Positions 8,387 to 17,719 of a DNA stretch of 64,000 nt are shown here, one piece after another. The notes under the pieces were generated by a model that was not told where the DNA came from, ran no database searches, and was given only the letters and a program-made list of their open reading frames with translations. The stretch is from contig NZ_KB897907.1 of NCBI RefSeq assembly GCF_000377205.1, positions 62,001 through 126,000 on the forward strand, given 5' to 3'. The position numbers were made by a program, and so were the translations under genes. Positions within the stretch are counted from its first letter, which is position 1. Every line of letters begins with the position of its first letter. The stretch is from Thioalkalivibrio sp. ALJ3 (GTDB taxonomy: Bacteria > Pseudomonadota > Gammaproteobacteria > Ectothiorhodospirales > Ectothiorhodospiraceae).

Positions 8387-9793
8387 ATGAGTTTTCGTAC
8401 CCGTTTTGCCCCCAGTCCGACCGGCTATCTGCATATTGGCGGTGCCCGCACCGCGCTGTTCTCCTGGCTGTACGCGCGCCACCACGGTGGCGAGTTCGTG
8501 CTGCGTATCGAGGACACCGACCTGGAGCGCAGCAATGCGGAATCGGTCAACGCGATCCTCGAGGGCATGAACTGGCTGGGGCTGACCTACGATCACGGGC
8601 CGTTCTATCAGACGGAGCGCTTCGATCGGTACAAGGAAGTGATCGACCAGTTGATGGCCGCGGGCCACGCCTATCGTTGCTACTGCACGAAGGAAGAGCT
8701 GGATGCGATGCGCGAGGAGCAGAAGGCGCGCAAGGAGAAGCCGCGCTACGACGGCCGCTGCCGTGCGCGCACCGAGCCGCGCGAGGGCGTGGAGCCGGTG
8801 ATCCGTTTTCGCACGCCGGACGAGGGTGTGACCATCGTCGACGACATGGTGCGCGGCAAGGTCGCGTTCCAGAACAGCGAACTGGATGATCTGATCATCG
8901 CCCGCTCCGACGGCTCGCCGACCTACAACCTGACGGTGGTGGTCGATGACATGGATATGGAGATTACCCATGTGATTCGGGGCGATGACCACCTGAACAA
9001 CACCCCGCGCCAGATCAACATTCTTAAGGCGCTGGGCGTGGAGCCGCCGCGCTACGGCCACCTGCCGATGATCATGGGCCCGGACGGCGCCAAGCTCTCC
9101 AAGCGCCACGGCGCGGTCTCGGTGATGCAGTATCGCGACGAGGGCTATCTGCCGGAGGCCCTGCTGAATTACCTGGTGCGCCTGGGCTGGGCGCATGGCG
9201 ATCAGGAGATCTTTTCGGTGGACGAGCTGGTACGCCTGTTCGACATCCAGGACGTGAACCAGTCCGCCTCCGCGATCAACCCCGACAAGCTCCTGTGGCT
9301 GAACCAGCACTACATCAAGTCGCTGGACCCGGACCATGTGGCGCTGGAGTTCGGCTGGCACCTGGGGCAGCTGGGGATCGACCCGTCCAATGGCCCAGCG
9401 ATGCGCGATGTGGTGATTGCCCAGCGCGAGCGGGCGCGCACCCTGCGCGAGATGGCCGAGAACAGCGTGTACTTCTACCGCGAGTTCGAGGAGTACGACG
9501 AGAAGGCTGCGCGCAAGCAACTCACGGCCGATGCCGAGGCCGTGCTCCAGACTTTGCACGACGGTTTCAGCGCGCTCGGCGCCTGGGAGAAGGAGCCGCT
9601 GCACGAGGTCGTGCTGCACACCGCCGAGCGTCTGGATCTGAAGCTGGGCAAGGTTGCACAGCCGCTGCGCGTGGCCCTGACCGGGGGCACGGTATCGCCG
9701 CCGATCGACGATACGCTGGTCCTGATCGGGCGCGAGCGTTCACTCGCCCGGATCGACCGCGCGCTCCAGAAAATTTCGGCGGAGGCGGGTTGA
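8387..9793 (+). CDS. gltX: Glutamyl-tRNA synthetase
   Basis: This 468-residue class I aminoacyl-tRNA synthetase charges tRNA-Glu with glutamate in the cytosol. It carries the HIGH-type signature as HIGG (residues 16-19) and the KMSKS-type loop as KLSKRHG, with the usual [10 protein letters not shown] start and full length. A tRNA-Ala and a tRNA-Glu follow directly, the latter being its own substrate. The GluQ paralogue that lacks the anticodon-binding domain is encoded at 43354-44295, so this copy is the housekeeping enzyme. Confidence 0.97.
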   Translation: MSFRTRFAPSPTGYLHIGGARTALFSWLYARHHGGEFVLRIEDTDLERSNAESVNAILEGMNWLGLTYDHGPFYQTERFDRYKEVIDQLMAAGHAYRCYCTKEELDAMREEQKARKEKPRYDGRCRARTEPREGVEPVIRFRTPDEGVTIVDDMVRGKVAFQNSELDDLIIARSDGSPTYNLTVVVDDMDMEITHVIRGDDHLNNTPRQINILKALGVEPPRYGHLPMIMGPDGAKLSKRHGAVSVMQYRDEGYLPEALLNYLVRLGWAHGDQEIFSVDELVRLFDIQDVNQSASAINPDKLLWLNQHYIKSLDPDHVALEFGWHLGQLGIDPSNGPAMRDVVIAQRERARTLREMAENSVYFYREFEEYDEKAARKQLTADAEAVLQTLHDGFSALGAWEKEPLHEVVLHTAERLDLKLGKVAQPLRVALTGGTVSPPIDDTLVLIGRERSLARIDRALQKISAEAG

Positions 9794-9835
9794 CACTCCA
9801 GGGGGTGCTGGCTACAGTACGCGCTCGCCTGACAC

Positions 9836-9911
9836 GGGGCCATAGCTCAGCTGGGAGAGCGCCTGCATGGCATGCAGGAGGTCGGCGGTTCGATCCCGCC
9901 TGGCTCCACCA
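9836..9911 (+). tRNA. tRNA-Ala (GGC anticodon)
   Basis: A 76-nt cloverleaf can be folded: acceptor GGGGCCA/TGGCTCC, D-arm GCTC/GAGC, anticodon stem CCTGC/GCAGG with loop ATGGCAT (anticodon GGC), T-arm GGCGG/CCGCC with TTCGATC. The CCA end is encoded. It begins 42 bp after the gltX stop and may be co-transcribed. Confidence 0.97.
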
Positions 9912-9936
9912 AATTCGGGTGTAAGCGAGATCACCG

Positions 9937-10167
9937 ATGCATCGTTTTGGGGTTATATCCATCTGGGTGGGTCTGGTGATCGCAGTGGTTGGGCTGTTCG
10001 GCGGTTTCGGGCTCATGTTCACCGGGGAACAAACCTGGTCCAAGCCCCTGATTGCGGCGGTTCCGATCGGATTTCTTCTGGTGTTTACCGGTGTCGTTAC
10101 CACGATTATCTATCGTGAGACGGCCGGAGGCAGAGGAAGCGGCCGGCCGCAGGGCCCGCCGAACTAG
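9937..10167 (+). CDS. Small two-helix membrane protein, unknown function
   Basis: A 76-residue open frame lies between the two tRNA genes. Two hydrophobic segments (about residues 6-29 and 37-59) are followed by a short Gly/Arg/Pro-rich tail, so it is probably an inner membrane protein with both ends on the same side. I do not recognise the family. No clear Shine-Dalgarno is seen (the preceding bases are AAGCGAGATCACCG). Its position inside a gltX-tRNA transcript is the main context. It could be spurious, but the membrane pattern argues for a real gene. Confidence 0.5.
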   Translation: MHRFGVISIWVGLVIAVVGLFGGFGLMFTGEQTWSKPLIAAVPIGFLLVFTGVVTTIIYRETAGGRGSGRPQGPPN

Positions 10168-10187
10168 CAACAAGACGTTGCCTCTAC

Positions 10188-10263
10188 GTCCCCATCGTCT
10201 AGAGGCCTAGGACACCGCCCTTTCACGGCGGCGACCGGGGTTCGAATCCCCGTGGGGACGCCA
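10188..10263 (+). tRNA. tRNA-Glu (TTC anticodon)
   Basis: A 76-nt cloverleaf: acceptor GTCCCCA/TGGGGAC, anticodon stem CCGCC/GGCGG with loop CTTTCAC (anticodon TTC), T-arm CGGGG/CCCCG with TTCGAAT, encoded CCA. It is the substrate of the gltX product just upstream. Confidence 0.97.
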
Positions 10264-10273
10264 TTATTCCGAA

Positions 10274-10313
10274 AAGGCCCGAACCGAAAGGTTCGGGCCT
10301 TTTCTTTTTCCGC
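10274..10313 (+). terminator. Strong Rho-independent terminator after tRNA-Glu
   Basis: A perfect 10-bp stem GGCCCGAACC/GGTTCGGGCC closes a GAAA tetraloop and is followed by TTTTCTTTTT. It ends the gltX-tRNA unit before the convergent regulator gene at 10345. Confidence 0.93.
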
Positions 10314-10344
10314 TGATCAAGCCAGCGTTTCCCCCAGAATCGGC

Positions 10345-13300
10345 TCAGGCGAGCCGCGGGTTCTGCTGCAGCCTCTCTTCGGGTGTGGGTCGGCGCGGGA
10401 TGATGCAGCGGTTGATGCGCTGGATCTCGCGTTCGCTCCACTGGCGCCAGACGTCGTCCCGAGTGAAGCGGGCATAGTCGAGCAGGGTCAATCGTTCGAT
10501 ATTCGGGTTGCCGTGGTCGTGGGCCAGACGGCGTGCTCGCTCCAGTTCCTGCCAGCCTTCGCTGTCGGTGCCGTCGCTGCGTTCGAGCAGCGCATGGGCA
10601 CGTAGCCGCCGGGTCGAGGGCTCGAAGCCGTGGTCGCCCCGTTTAAGGCAGTTTTGCAATGTTTCTGTCGCAATCTCGAGCCGGTCGGAGGGGTCGGCTT
10701 CGGTGGCATGCAGTGCGTCGAGTACAAACAACTGAAAAATGGTGCTGACGCCGTCCATGATGTGGCGCAGCGCTTCTGCCTGCTCCCGGAGCGGTGCCAC
10801 GGCGGAGGCGTCGCCCTGCCGGGCTTGGGCCCAGTGCTGCAGTGCCAGGCCGGAGGCCCGCCACAAGGGATAGTCGTAGGCCTCGGCGATCGCCAGTGTG
10901 CGGCGGGCCGAGATCAGCGCCTCGTCGGGGTCGTCCGCGAAGAAACCGAGCGCTGCCCGGAACGCGTAGACAAAGGCCTCTGTGGGGCGATGTTCAAGTT
11001 CGGCTGCCTCGGCACAAGCGGCGTCCATTTCGTCCCAGGCGCGGGCATGGTTACCAAAGAACAGAAGTGTCCAGGCCATGAAGCCTCGTGCACTGATCGC
11101 GGGGTTCTCGGTGTGGCGCGCGACGAGATGAGGGTGATCGTCCGCGCGGTACAGATCGAGCGCCCGGGTCTGGTGTTCCAATGCCAGCGGGAACTGCCCA
11201 CTCCAGAAGTGCGTGTTGCCCTGAACATAATGCGCAGCGATCTGTAGCATGCGGTCATTGGATTGAACGGCGACCTGTTCCATGTCGTCGGCCAGGCGGT
11301 GGGCTTCCTCAAAGCCGTACCAGGAGCCAGCGCCATGCCACAGGCCCCAGAGCACACGGAAATACTGCACTCCGTCGCGTTGGGGCGCGGTGATGCGCAA
11401 GGCACGTTCGAATATGGCGTGGACCGTACTGGAGCCGTAGCCGAGTAGCGCCAGATTCGAGGCCCCAAGTCCCCCCAGGGCGCGCAGGGTTTGCGTATCG
11501 CGCTGTTCCGATGGTTTCTCGTCGACCAGTTCGCGATCGAGGCAACTCAGTGCGTCTTCGAAGTAATGAGAGGCCTCCAGCAGCATGCCACGCGCAAACG
11601 CAGTTTCGCCCGCCTGGAGCCAGGCGGGCACCGCTTCGTCAAAACGCCGGGCATGATAGAGGTGCCTGGCGACCTGGTCCCAGTCGACGCTGTCCAGACT
11701 GGGTCCGTCGCGGAGAAGGTCAGCCAGCCGACTGTGCAGCTGTGCACGGTCGACAACCAGCATCGATTCGTAGGCAGCCTGCTGGAACAGCGCATGGCGG
11801 AAGCGGTAGCGCACGCCATCCAGTACGCCGACGGGTTCGATGAATCCACGGCCCGTCAGGCGGCTGAGCTGGCGGCGGATTTCGTCAGCCGGCTGCCCCA
11901 GGAGGAGGCTCAGAATCCGGGTATCAAAGTCGCGCCCGATCACGGCCGCGGCATGGGCCAGGCCGCGCGCGGTTCCGGTTTGTTCCAGGCGTGCCACCAG
12001 GAGATTCGCGAGCCCCGGTGGCAGGCTGTCGGGAAGGGCGCCGGTACGTGCCGCTTCCAGGGCGTAACGCGTCAGCTCCTCGAGAAAGAGGGGGACCCCT
12101 TCGCCGCGGTCGATGAGTTGCTGTCGCAGGTATGTCGACAGACGATGCTGCGTGTCGATGCGCTCAACGAGCTCGCCAGCGGCCGTATCCGACAATGCGT
12201 GCAGTCGCAGATGCTCAAGGGGTACGTCGCGCCAGTTGGAGCGAAAACTCATGCGCGCGGTGAGCAGGGCCATCAGCGGGCGGTCATGCAGGCGCTGATG
12301 CAGGCGTCTCAGGAACTCGGCCGTACCCGAGTCCATCCAGTGCAGGTCGTCGCAGATGAGCAGGATGGGCCCGCGGCTCGCGCGTCGCCGGGTGACTTCA
12401 ACGAGTACATCGATGATTCGGTCCCTGTCCAGCCCCTGTTCGGCCAGCGACTCGAGCCCATTGCTGTCCGGGTGCGTGAGCCAGTGTGTCAGGGCGTCGG
12501 CCGTATCAGGTTCGAGTGACTGGATAGTGCCCAGGGCGCGTGCCAGACGTCGTTTCCGGCTGGCGTTCATTGTCCCGCGCCCGATCCAGGCGGCGAGTGC
12601 CTGACGTACGGGCGTCAGCAGGTGACGCGAGCGGTCTTCGCGGCACTTCAGCAAGAAGCGCGAGCGGGCCTGCCCACGGATACGCTCGTCCAGGTGCCGG
12701 GCGAGACGGCTCTTGCCCAGCCCCGCTTCCCCCTGGATAAGCACAAAGTGTGGCTGGCCCTGATCAAGGGTCTGGTGCCAGGTCTGCAGCAGGCATTCAA
12801 GCTCCTCCGTACGCCCGGCCAGGGGGGTCAGGCCACGTACATGCTGAGCGTCGACGCGATCCAGGGGGCCGGGGTCGCCAGCGACGCGCCAGCTTCCTTC
12901 GAGCTCGCCGTCACCGTCGAGCGGGCTGAACAGAAAATACCCCGAGACACGCTGGTATACCGGTGGGGAAACCACAAGCGTTCCGATGTCGGCGGCACGT
13001 GCCAGCGTCTGTGCATGCTGACTGAGCTGGCCGGCTGGGTCGGGGGTATCAGGGTCGACGCCGGTTACGATGAGGTCAGAGTGGACACTGACGCGTAGCT
13101 GACAATTGGTTGGTGGTGTTTGCAGGACTTGCCACGCGGCGTGGACCGCGTCGACGGTGGCTTGCTCGCGGCCCGCGGGGTAGCCGAAGTAGGCGAGCAG
13201 ACCACTTCCGTGGGCGCGTATCACGTGGCCTCTGTGGTTCAGTAGCACCAGATCCAGTTGTTCCAGCGCGGTTTGCATGCGCTCATGCTGCACTTCGACA

Positions 13301-14166
13301 TCGAGATTGGTGTTGGGCTGGACCAGGCAGGCCACGACCGTGACTCGACGGCGTTCGGCACGCAGGGCGGCGGGCTCGGATGCGGCGTTCGACGGTGCCG
13401 CTTGCGCAGGGTTCTTCTGGGCGGGAGCCAGGATCTCGTCGCGGGTGCGCACCAGCAGGTTGCCGGGCGCTGCGTCTGCCCGGCGTTCCAGCCGCCGGAA
13501 GTGTTCCAGCGCGCGCTCACGATGTCCCATGCCCGACAGGGTCAGCATTAGAAGGCGGTGCAGGGCGTCTTCATGCGGTTCCAGTGCGAGCAGCCGGTGG
13601 ATTTCGGCGAGCAGCGGCTCGGCATCAATGGAATGACAGAGGTCTTCGAGGTCTTCCTCGATCAGGTTCAGCAATTGGGACCAGTAATGATCCCGCTGTG
13701 TCTGCGCCCAGGCGGCCAGTTCGGGCAGGTCCTGAAGTGCCCGAACAGGATCGAGAAAGGGACCGCGATAGCGCCGGATCACGGCCAGCGCTTGTTCGGC
13801 CAATTCGCTGGGGCTCAGATGGCTGCGGTCGGCGCGCAGCCGGTGCAGGGCGAGGAAGTCAATGTCCGCCGCCGGCTGTAGCTGAAAATGGACATAACGC
13901 GGCGTGGCTTCCAGCGTGGCTGGCGGCTGCTTGGGCAGTTGCCGCCGCAGCTGGAAAAGCCCCTGACGCAGGTTGACACGTGCGCTGTTGGTGTCGAGCT
14001 CGGGCCAGAACAGGCGCGCCAGTTCCTGGCGTGGCACACGCCGTGGGCATTCGGCCGCCAAATAGGTCAGCAACAGACCCAGTTTGGTGCCGGAGAGGGC
14101 GGGTATATCACGGCCCTCGACCCGCACGCCGACCGTGCCAAAGGTCGTGATCTCCAGATGAGCCAA
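10345..14166 (-). CDS. Large BTAD/cyclase-like/AAA ATPase/TPR transcriptional regulator
   Basis: This 1273-residue protein combines four parts. Residues about 1-245 form a winged-helix OmpR/SARP-type DNA-binding domain plus a bacterial transcriptional activation domain (start LEITTFGTVGVRVEG). About 270-430 look like a class III nucleotide cyclase fold (RRRVTVVACLVQP) without obvious metal-binding aspartates. About 445-700 form an AAA/NACHT-like ATPase with Walker A GEAGLGKS. The rest is TPR-like helical repeats. Such proteins are usually ATP-dependent activators that sense a ligand through the TPR region. The start is TTG at 14164-14166 with GGGAGAG upstream; no ATG fits. The target genes are unknown; the nearest candidate is the upstream DsrE-like gene. 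Confidence 0.8.
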   Translation of the reverse strand: MAHLEITTFGTVGVRVEGRDIPALSGTKLGLLLTYLAAECPRRVPRQELARLFWPELDTNSARVNLRQGLFQLRRQLPKQPPATLEATPRYVHFQLQPAADIDFLALHRLRADRSHLSPSELAEQALAVIRRYRGPFLDPVRALQDLPELAAWAQTQRDHYWSQLLNLIEEDLEDLCHSIDAEPLLAEIHRLLALEPHEDALHRLLMLTLSGMGHRERALEHFRRLERRADAAPGNLLVRTRDEILAPAQKNPAQAAPSNAASEPAALRAERRRVTVVACLVQPNTNLDVEVQHERMQTALEQLDLVLLNHRGHVIRAHGSGLLAYFGYPAGREQATVDAVHAAWQVLQTPPTNCQLRVSVHSDLIVTGVDPDTPDPAGQLSQHAQTLARAADIGTLVVSPPVYQRVSGYFLFSPLDGDGELEGSWRVAGDPGPLDRVDAQHVRGLTPLAGRTEELECLLQTWHQTLDQGQPHFVLIQGEAGLGKSRLARHLDERIRGQARSRFLLKCREDRSRHLLTPVRQALAAWIGRGTMNASRKRRLARALGTIQSLEPDTADALTHWLTHPDSNGLESLAEQGLDRDRIIDVLVEVTRRRASRGPILLICDDLHWMDSGTAEFLRRLHQRLHDRPLMALLTARMSFRSNWRDVPLEHLRLHALSDTAAGELVERIDTQHRLSTYLRQQLIDRGEGVPLFLEELTRYALEAARTGALPDSLPPGLANLLVARLEQTGTARGLAHAAAVIGRDFDTRILSLLLGQPADEIRRQLSRLTGRGFIEPVGVLDGVRYRFRHALFQQAAYESMLVVDRAQLHSRLADLLRDGPSLDSVDWDQVARHLYHARRFDEAVPAWLQAGETAFARGMLLEASHYFEDALSCLDRELVDEKPSEQRDTQTLRALGGLGASNLALLGYGSSTVHAIFERALRITAPQRDGVQYFRVLWGLWHGAGSWYGFEEAHRLADDMEQVAVQSNDRMLQIAAHYVQGNTHFWSGQFPLALEHQTRALDLYRADDHPHLVARHTENPAISARGFMAWTLLFFGNHARAWDEMDAACAEAAELEHRPTEAFVYAFRAALGFFADDPDEALISARRTLAIAEAYDYPLWRASGLALQHWAQARQGDASAVAPLREQAEALRHIMDGVSTIFQLFVLDALHATEADPSDRLEIATETLQNCLKRGDHGFEPSTRRLRAHALLERSDGTDSEGWQELERARRLAHDHGNPNIERLTLLDYARFTRDDVWRQWSEREIQRINRCIIPRRPTPEERLQQNPRLA

Positions 14167-14314
14167 CCATCTCTCCCTGTCGCCAATACCGGGTGTGCGC
14201 CAGCGGACGAAGACAACGCCGCTGTGGGCCCGGTGTTTATTGTGCGATTCGCCCGCGACCCCAGACTGCGAGCAAGGATACTACCCGGATTGTAACGGGA
14301 TTTAGAGCGTCGGG

Positions 14315-14815
14315 TTAGTCGATCCGGATGGTGGTGTATCCCTGCTGCTCGTAGCCCATGATGGAGAGGAAGGTATTCCCCACCAGGTTAATGCCCGGAA
14401 TCAGGTCTTCCTGCCCGAGATCGAAGCGGCGGGTGGCGATGTGGCAGGCCTCCATGTGGACGCCATCGAGTTCCTGGATGTCGGCCAGACGGTCATGGAT
14501 GTGGCGCACGGCCGAGACGTCCTCGATCTCGAGGTGCTCGGTATCGCGCGCGATCAGCGCGGCGGCACCACCGCGAAACGCGAACACCATGTTCGGCTCC
14601 AGGCCTTGGCGCACCATGTCCTCGTAGGTCTCTTCGATGACGCTCAGCCGGGCAATCAGGCGTTCAGGGTCGCCGATGGTGATGTCCCAGAGGATCTGGC
14701 CGTGTTCCAGCCCCGCAATTGCGCGCTCGTCGGAAGGCTTTTCCGCCGCCGCTGGGCTGGTGAGCAGAAAAGCCAGCAGGACAGTGCCGAGAATGCCGAT
14801 CAGCCGATACTTCAT
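14315..14815 (-). CDS. Exported DsrE-like family protein
   Basis: This 166-residue protein has a signal peptide (MKYRLIGILGTV, cleavage near AAA-E at residue 25). The mature part has the DsrE/DsrF-like fold pattern, including a stretch around FRGGAAALIARDTE. Cytoplasmic DsrE proteins relay sulfur, but the exported branch often lacks the conserved cysteine. Here the only mature cysteine is in EACHIATRR near residue 123, which aligns roughly with the usual active-site position. AAGGGG precedes the ATG. Sulfur handling in the periplasm is a fair guess for a sulfur oxidiser but is not proven. Confidence 0.7.
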   Translation of the reverse strand: MKYRLIGILGTVLLAFLLTSPAAAEKPSDERAIAGLEHGQILWDITIGDPERLIARLSVIEETYEDMVRQGLEPNMVFAFRGGAAALIARDTEHLEIEDVSAVRHIHDRLADIQELDGVHMEACHIATRRFDLGQEDLIPGINLVGNTFLSIMGYEQQGYTTIRID

Positions 14816-14956
14816 GGCGAACCCCTTGCCGACGCCAGGTCGGTTTCTGTCGTGACTATGCTCCGAGTTTAGGGCATGGGGCCCATCTGCACACGAGTCC
14901 CCATGCCCCAGACTCCTTCGGGGAGGAGCCGGCTGGATGACCCCCCCGCGGGCGAC

Positions 14957-15220
14957 TTAGTGCCCGTGGTAGCCCTTGTGCAGGTACTCGACGCCCTCGA
15001 GGGTTTGCACCTGGATCTCGCGTACCGGGATGAAGCGCGCGGAGCCGGGCGCGATGATCTCCTCGGTCACGCGAATGCGATAGGGGGCTTTGGAGTTCAG
15101 GATCTGCCCGACGTAGCGCTTGCCCTCATGGGTCACGCGTACCGGGGTGGTCTTGTCGTGGCGGCTGAAGTTGTAGCTGACGCCTTTGGGGTAGTCGAGG
15201 TTGCGTTCGGAAAAGGTCAT
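14957..15220 (-). CDS. Small conserved-looking protein, unknown function
   Basis: This 87-residue soluble protein starts MTFSERNLDYPKGVSYNF and is rich in charged residues and beta-prone stretches (VRVTHEGKRYVGQIL, ARFIPVREIQVQTLEG), with no signal peptide or membrane segment. An AAGG precedes the ATG. It lies 24 bp after the photolyase stop on the same strand, so it is probably the last gene of the merR-phrB unit. I do not recognise a family, and a role linked to light or DNA repair would be only a guess. Confidence 0.6.
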   Translation of the reverse strand: MTFSERNLDYPKGVSYNFSRHDKTTPVRVTHEGKRYVGQILNSKAPYRIRVTEEIIAPGSARFIPVREIQVQTLEGVEYLHKGYHGH

Positions 15221-15244
15221 GTCTGGGCCTTGCTGGATTGTTCT

Positions 15245-16654
15245 TTAACTGGGTGAAGTCTTCTTGACGGCCTCGAAGGCCTCCAATGCGGCCTGGCGGC
15301 TGGCTTTCAGGTCGACGATCGGGTCGGGATAGTCCTGGGTGCCGCCGGCGCCCGGGGCGTGAATATACCGTGTTTTGGTCTTCTTGAGCACCGGCAGGAA
15401 GCGTCGCACGAATCGGCCGTCCGGGTCGTATTGTTCCCCCTGGCGTTGCGGGTTGAAGATCCGGAAATAGGGTGCGGCATCGGCGCCGCAACCACCGGCC
15501 CATTGCCAGCCCAAGGTGTTGGAGGCGAGATCGGCGTCGACCAGGGTGTCCCAGAACCAGCGGGCACCATGCCCCCAATGCAGGCGCAGGTTCTTGGTCA
15601 GGAAGGATCCGACGACCATGCGCAGCCGGTTGTGCATCCAGCCGGTTTCCCACAGCTGGCGCATCGCCGCGTCCACGATCGGGATACCGGTGCGGCCTTG
15701 CTGCCAAGCGGCGAGATCGGCCTCCGATTCGCGCCAGGGGAAATCCTCGAAGCGCGGGTTCAGGGGCTGCTCCGGCGTGTGTGGAAAGTGATAGAGCACA
15801 TGGTGTGCAAAGTCGCGCCAGCCAAGCTCGCGCACGAAGGACTCGGGTCCTTTCTGCTCCGGGCTGATGCCGGCATCGCGCAGCGCGCGCAGCACCTGGC
15901 GCGGCGAGACCTCGCCAAAATGCAGATGGGGTGACAGCCCGGAGGTGCCGTCCTGGTCCGGACGGTCCCGGCTGTCGGAGTAACCTGTGATCGTCCGTCC
16001 GAGGAACCGCTCCAGGCGGTCCCGGGCGCCACGCTCGCCGGGCGTCCAGGTGGCGTGCAGGCCGCCGGCCCAGTCGATTTGTGGCAGCAGTGCCAGGTCG
16101 TCGAGCGTCAGGGATGCTGGTGGTTTCGCGGGCCCCGGCAGGCGGGAGGGGGCGGGGAGCGGGTCCTCTTCAATGCCGCGCTGCAGGCAGGCGCGCCAGA
16201 ACGGAGTGAACACCCTGTACGGGCTACCCTGTCCGGTCTCGACGTCCCAGGGCTCGATCAGCAAGGCCGCGTTGAAGCTGCGAACCTCCAGGCCATCGGC
16301 GCGCAGCCCGGCCTTGACGCCCTGATCGCGCAGGACGCGGGCCGGTTCGTAGACACGGTTCCAGTACACGGCCTCGGCCCCGGTCTCGGCGACCAGCTCG
16401 CGCAGGGTGTCGAGGCTCGAACCCCCGCGAATGATCAGAGGGCTGCCGGCCCCTTCAAGTGCCTCATTCAGCTTTTCCAGGCTGTGGTGCAGCCACCAGT
16501 TGGACGCGGCTCCGGGTGCCCACTGCAGGTCTTCGTCCGGGGCATGGATGAAGACCGGGACCACGGCTCCGCCACGTTCGAAGGCGGCGTGCAGTGCGGG
16601 CTGGTCGGCCAAGCGCAGGTCTTGCCGCAGCCAGACGAGAGTGGGGCCGGGCAT
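15245..16654 (-). CDS. phrB: Deoxyribodipyrimidine photolyase (class I, CPD)
   Basis: This 469-residue flavoprotein repairs cyclobutane pyrimidine dimers using blue light. The N-terminal photolyase domain begins PTLVWLRQDLRLADQPAL. The C-terminal FAD domain shows GRTGIPIVDAAMRQLWETG, WMHNRLRMVVGSFLTKN and the NTLGWQWAGGCGADAAPYFR stretch that carries the electron-transfer tryptophan and flavin contacts. Length matches E. coli PhrB. It lies 73 bp downstream of a MerR-type regulator on the same strand, the arrangement seen for light-controlled photolyase operons of the LitR/CarH type. Confidence 0.95.
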   Translation of the reverse strand: MPGPTLVWLRQDLRLADQPALHAAFERGGAVVPVFIHAPDEDLQWAPGAASNWWLHHSLEKLNEALEGAGSPLIIRGGSSLDTLRELVAETGAEAVYWNRVYEPARVLRDQGVKAGLRADGLEVRSFNAALLIEPWDVETGQGSPYRVFTPFWRACLQRGIEEDPLPAPSRLPGPAKPPASLTLDDLALLPQIDWAGGLHATWTPGERGARDRLERFLGRTITGYSDSRDRPDQDGTSGLSPHLHFGEVSPRQVLRALRDAGISPEQKGPESFVRELGWRDFAHHVLYHFPHTPEQPLNPRFEDFPWRESEADLAAWQQGRTGIPIVDAAMRQLWETGWMHNRLRMVVGSFLTKNLRLHWGHGARWFWDTLVDADLASNTLGWQWAGGCGADAAPYFRIFNPQRQGEQYDPDGRFVRRFLPVLKKTKTRYIHAPGAGGTQDYPDPIVDLKASRQAALEAFEAVKKTSPS

Positions 16655-16727
16655 CAGGGGTGTTCTTCCTGATGCTGCCGTTCGCGCGTCGGGGGGCTCT
16701 CGGACCGCGATTCAGTGGGTGTCCGGT

Positions 16728-17711
16728 TCAGAGGAGGAGTTGCCGGCTGAGTCGTTCGGCGGCTTCGAGGGGTGCGCCGGGCAGCACTTCGATCTCGCGC
16801 CGATGTTCTGCCTGCGAGAGTTCCAGAGCGGCCGAGCCTGCCAGATAGCAGCGCGGTCCGGGGTGATCAAGGATGGCCTCGACCCGTGGAAGCTCGGGGG
16901 AACGCATCAGCTGCGAGGAACCGTGGATGATGACGGCAGGAGCGGACAGGCGTTGCACTAGGGTGTCCAGGGCCTCGGGGCTGGTGGCGTCGAACAGCGG
17001 TAGCGTTTTCAGACCGCGCCGGGCGCAGGCTAGTTGCAGGAGCATGCCGCCCACCTGCTGATGCCCGCCACCGAGCACCAGACAGGGAATCGCGGGTTCT
17101 TCGCAGGCGCGGATTGCGGCACGCAACTGATCGGAGAAAGCCGCGGTAGCCCAGGCGGCAAATACCGCCAGGCGTACTTCCCCTTCAGGCGTGTGTCGCG
17201 ATTCCCCCCGCAGGCGCCGGTAGACCTCGAGAAAGGCGCTTTCATGCACCCCGTCCCAGCCGTGGCGCATGACCAGCCGTGCGTAGGTGCGTTCCAGTTG
17301 CCCGGCATCCAGGTCCACGACAGAGGCATACAGTGCCTCGGCCAGTGGGTCGAGGGTATGCGGGGCTACGCCCGGTTCGCTGGAGCCGGCGCGGTTGCGG
17401 CGTGCGGGCGTGGTGGAGTCGGGCTGCGAAGAAGAGGGCAGAGCGGTAACGGCGTTTTCACTGGCGAGAACCCGATGGACCTGAGAAACCGGAATGCCCT
17501 GACCGAGCAGCTCCAGGATGCGCCTGATGCGAGCAATGTCGTCCGCGCTGTACAGTCGGTGTCCCTTGGGGGTGCGCATCGGGCGGATCAGCCCGTAGCG
17601 GCGTTCCCAGGCGCGCAGGGTTACGTCGTTGATCCCGGTCTCCGCGCACACGTGGCGGATGGGGTAGAGACCTTCTTGATCATGGGTGCTCAGTTGAGTC
17701 GCGCTGGCCAT
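16728..17711 (-). CDS. MerR-family regulator, CarH/LitR-like with degenerate B12 domain
   Basis: This protein of about 327 residues has an N-terminal MerR helix-turn-helix (YPIRHVCAETGINDVTLRAW, then ERRYGLIRP and TPKGHRLYS). A linker is followed by a C-terminal region laid out like the B12-binding half of CarH/LitR light regulators. The Rossmann-like part keeps a histidine in GGGHQQVGG, where CarH has E-x-H-x-x-G, but the acidic residue is lost and no clear W-x9-EH motif is seen. An upstream ATG at 17729 falls between operator repeats, so ATG 17711 is preferred. It sits directly before phrB. CarH-type proteins repress in the dark as AdoCbl-bound tetramers; whether this one binds B12 is open. 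Confidence 0.82.
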   Translation of the reverse strand: MASATQLSTHDQEGLYPIRHVCAETGINDVTLRAWERRYGLIRPMRTPKGHRLYSADDIARIRRILELLGQGIPVSQVHRVLASENAVTALPSSSQPDSTTPARRNRAGSSEPGVAPHTLDPLAEALYASVVDLDAGQLERTYARLVMRHGWDGVHESAFLEVYRRLRGESRHTPEGEVRLAVFAAWATAAFSDQLRAAIRACEEPAIPCLVLGGGHQQVGGMLLQLACARRGLKTLPLFDATSPEALDTLVQRLSAPAVIIHGSSQLMRSPELPRVEAILDHPGPRCYLAGSAALELSQAEHRREIEVLPGAPLEAAERLSRQLLL

Positions 17712-17719
17712 GGTCAGAT

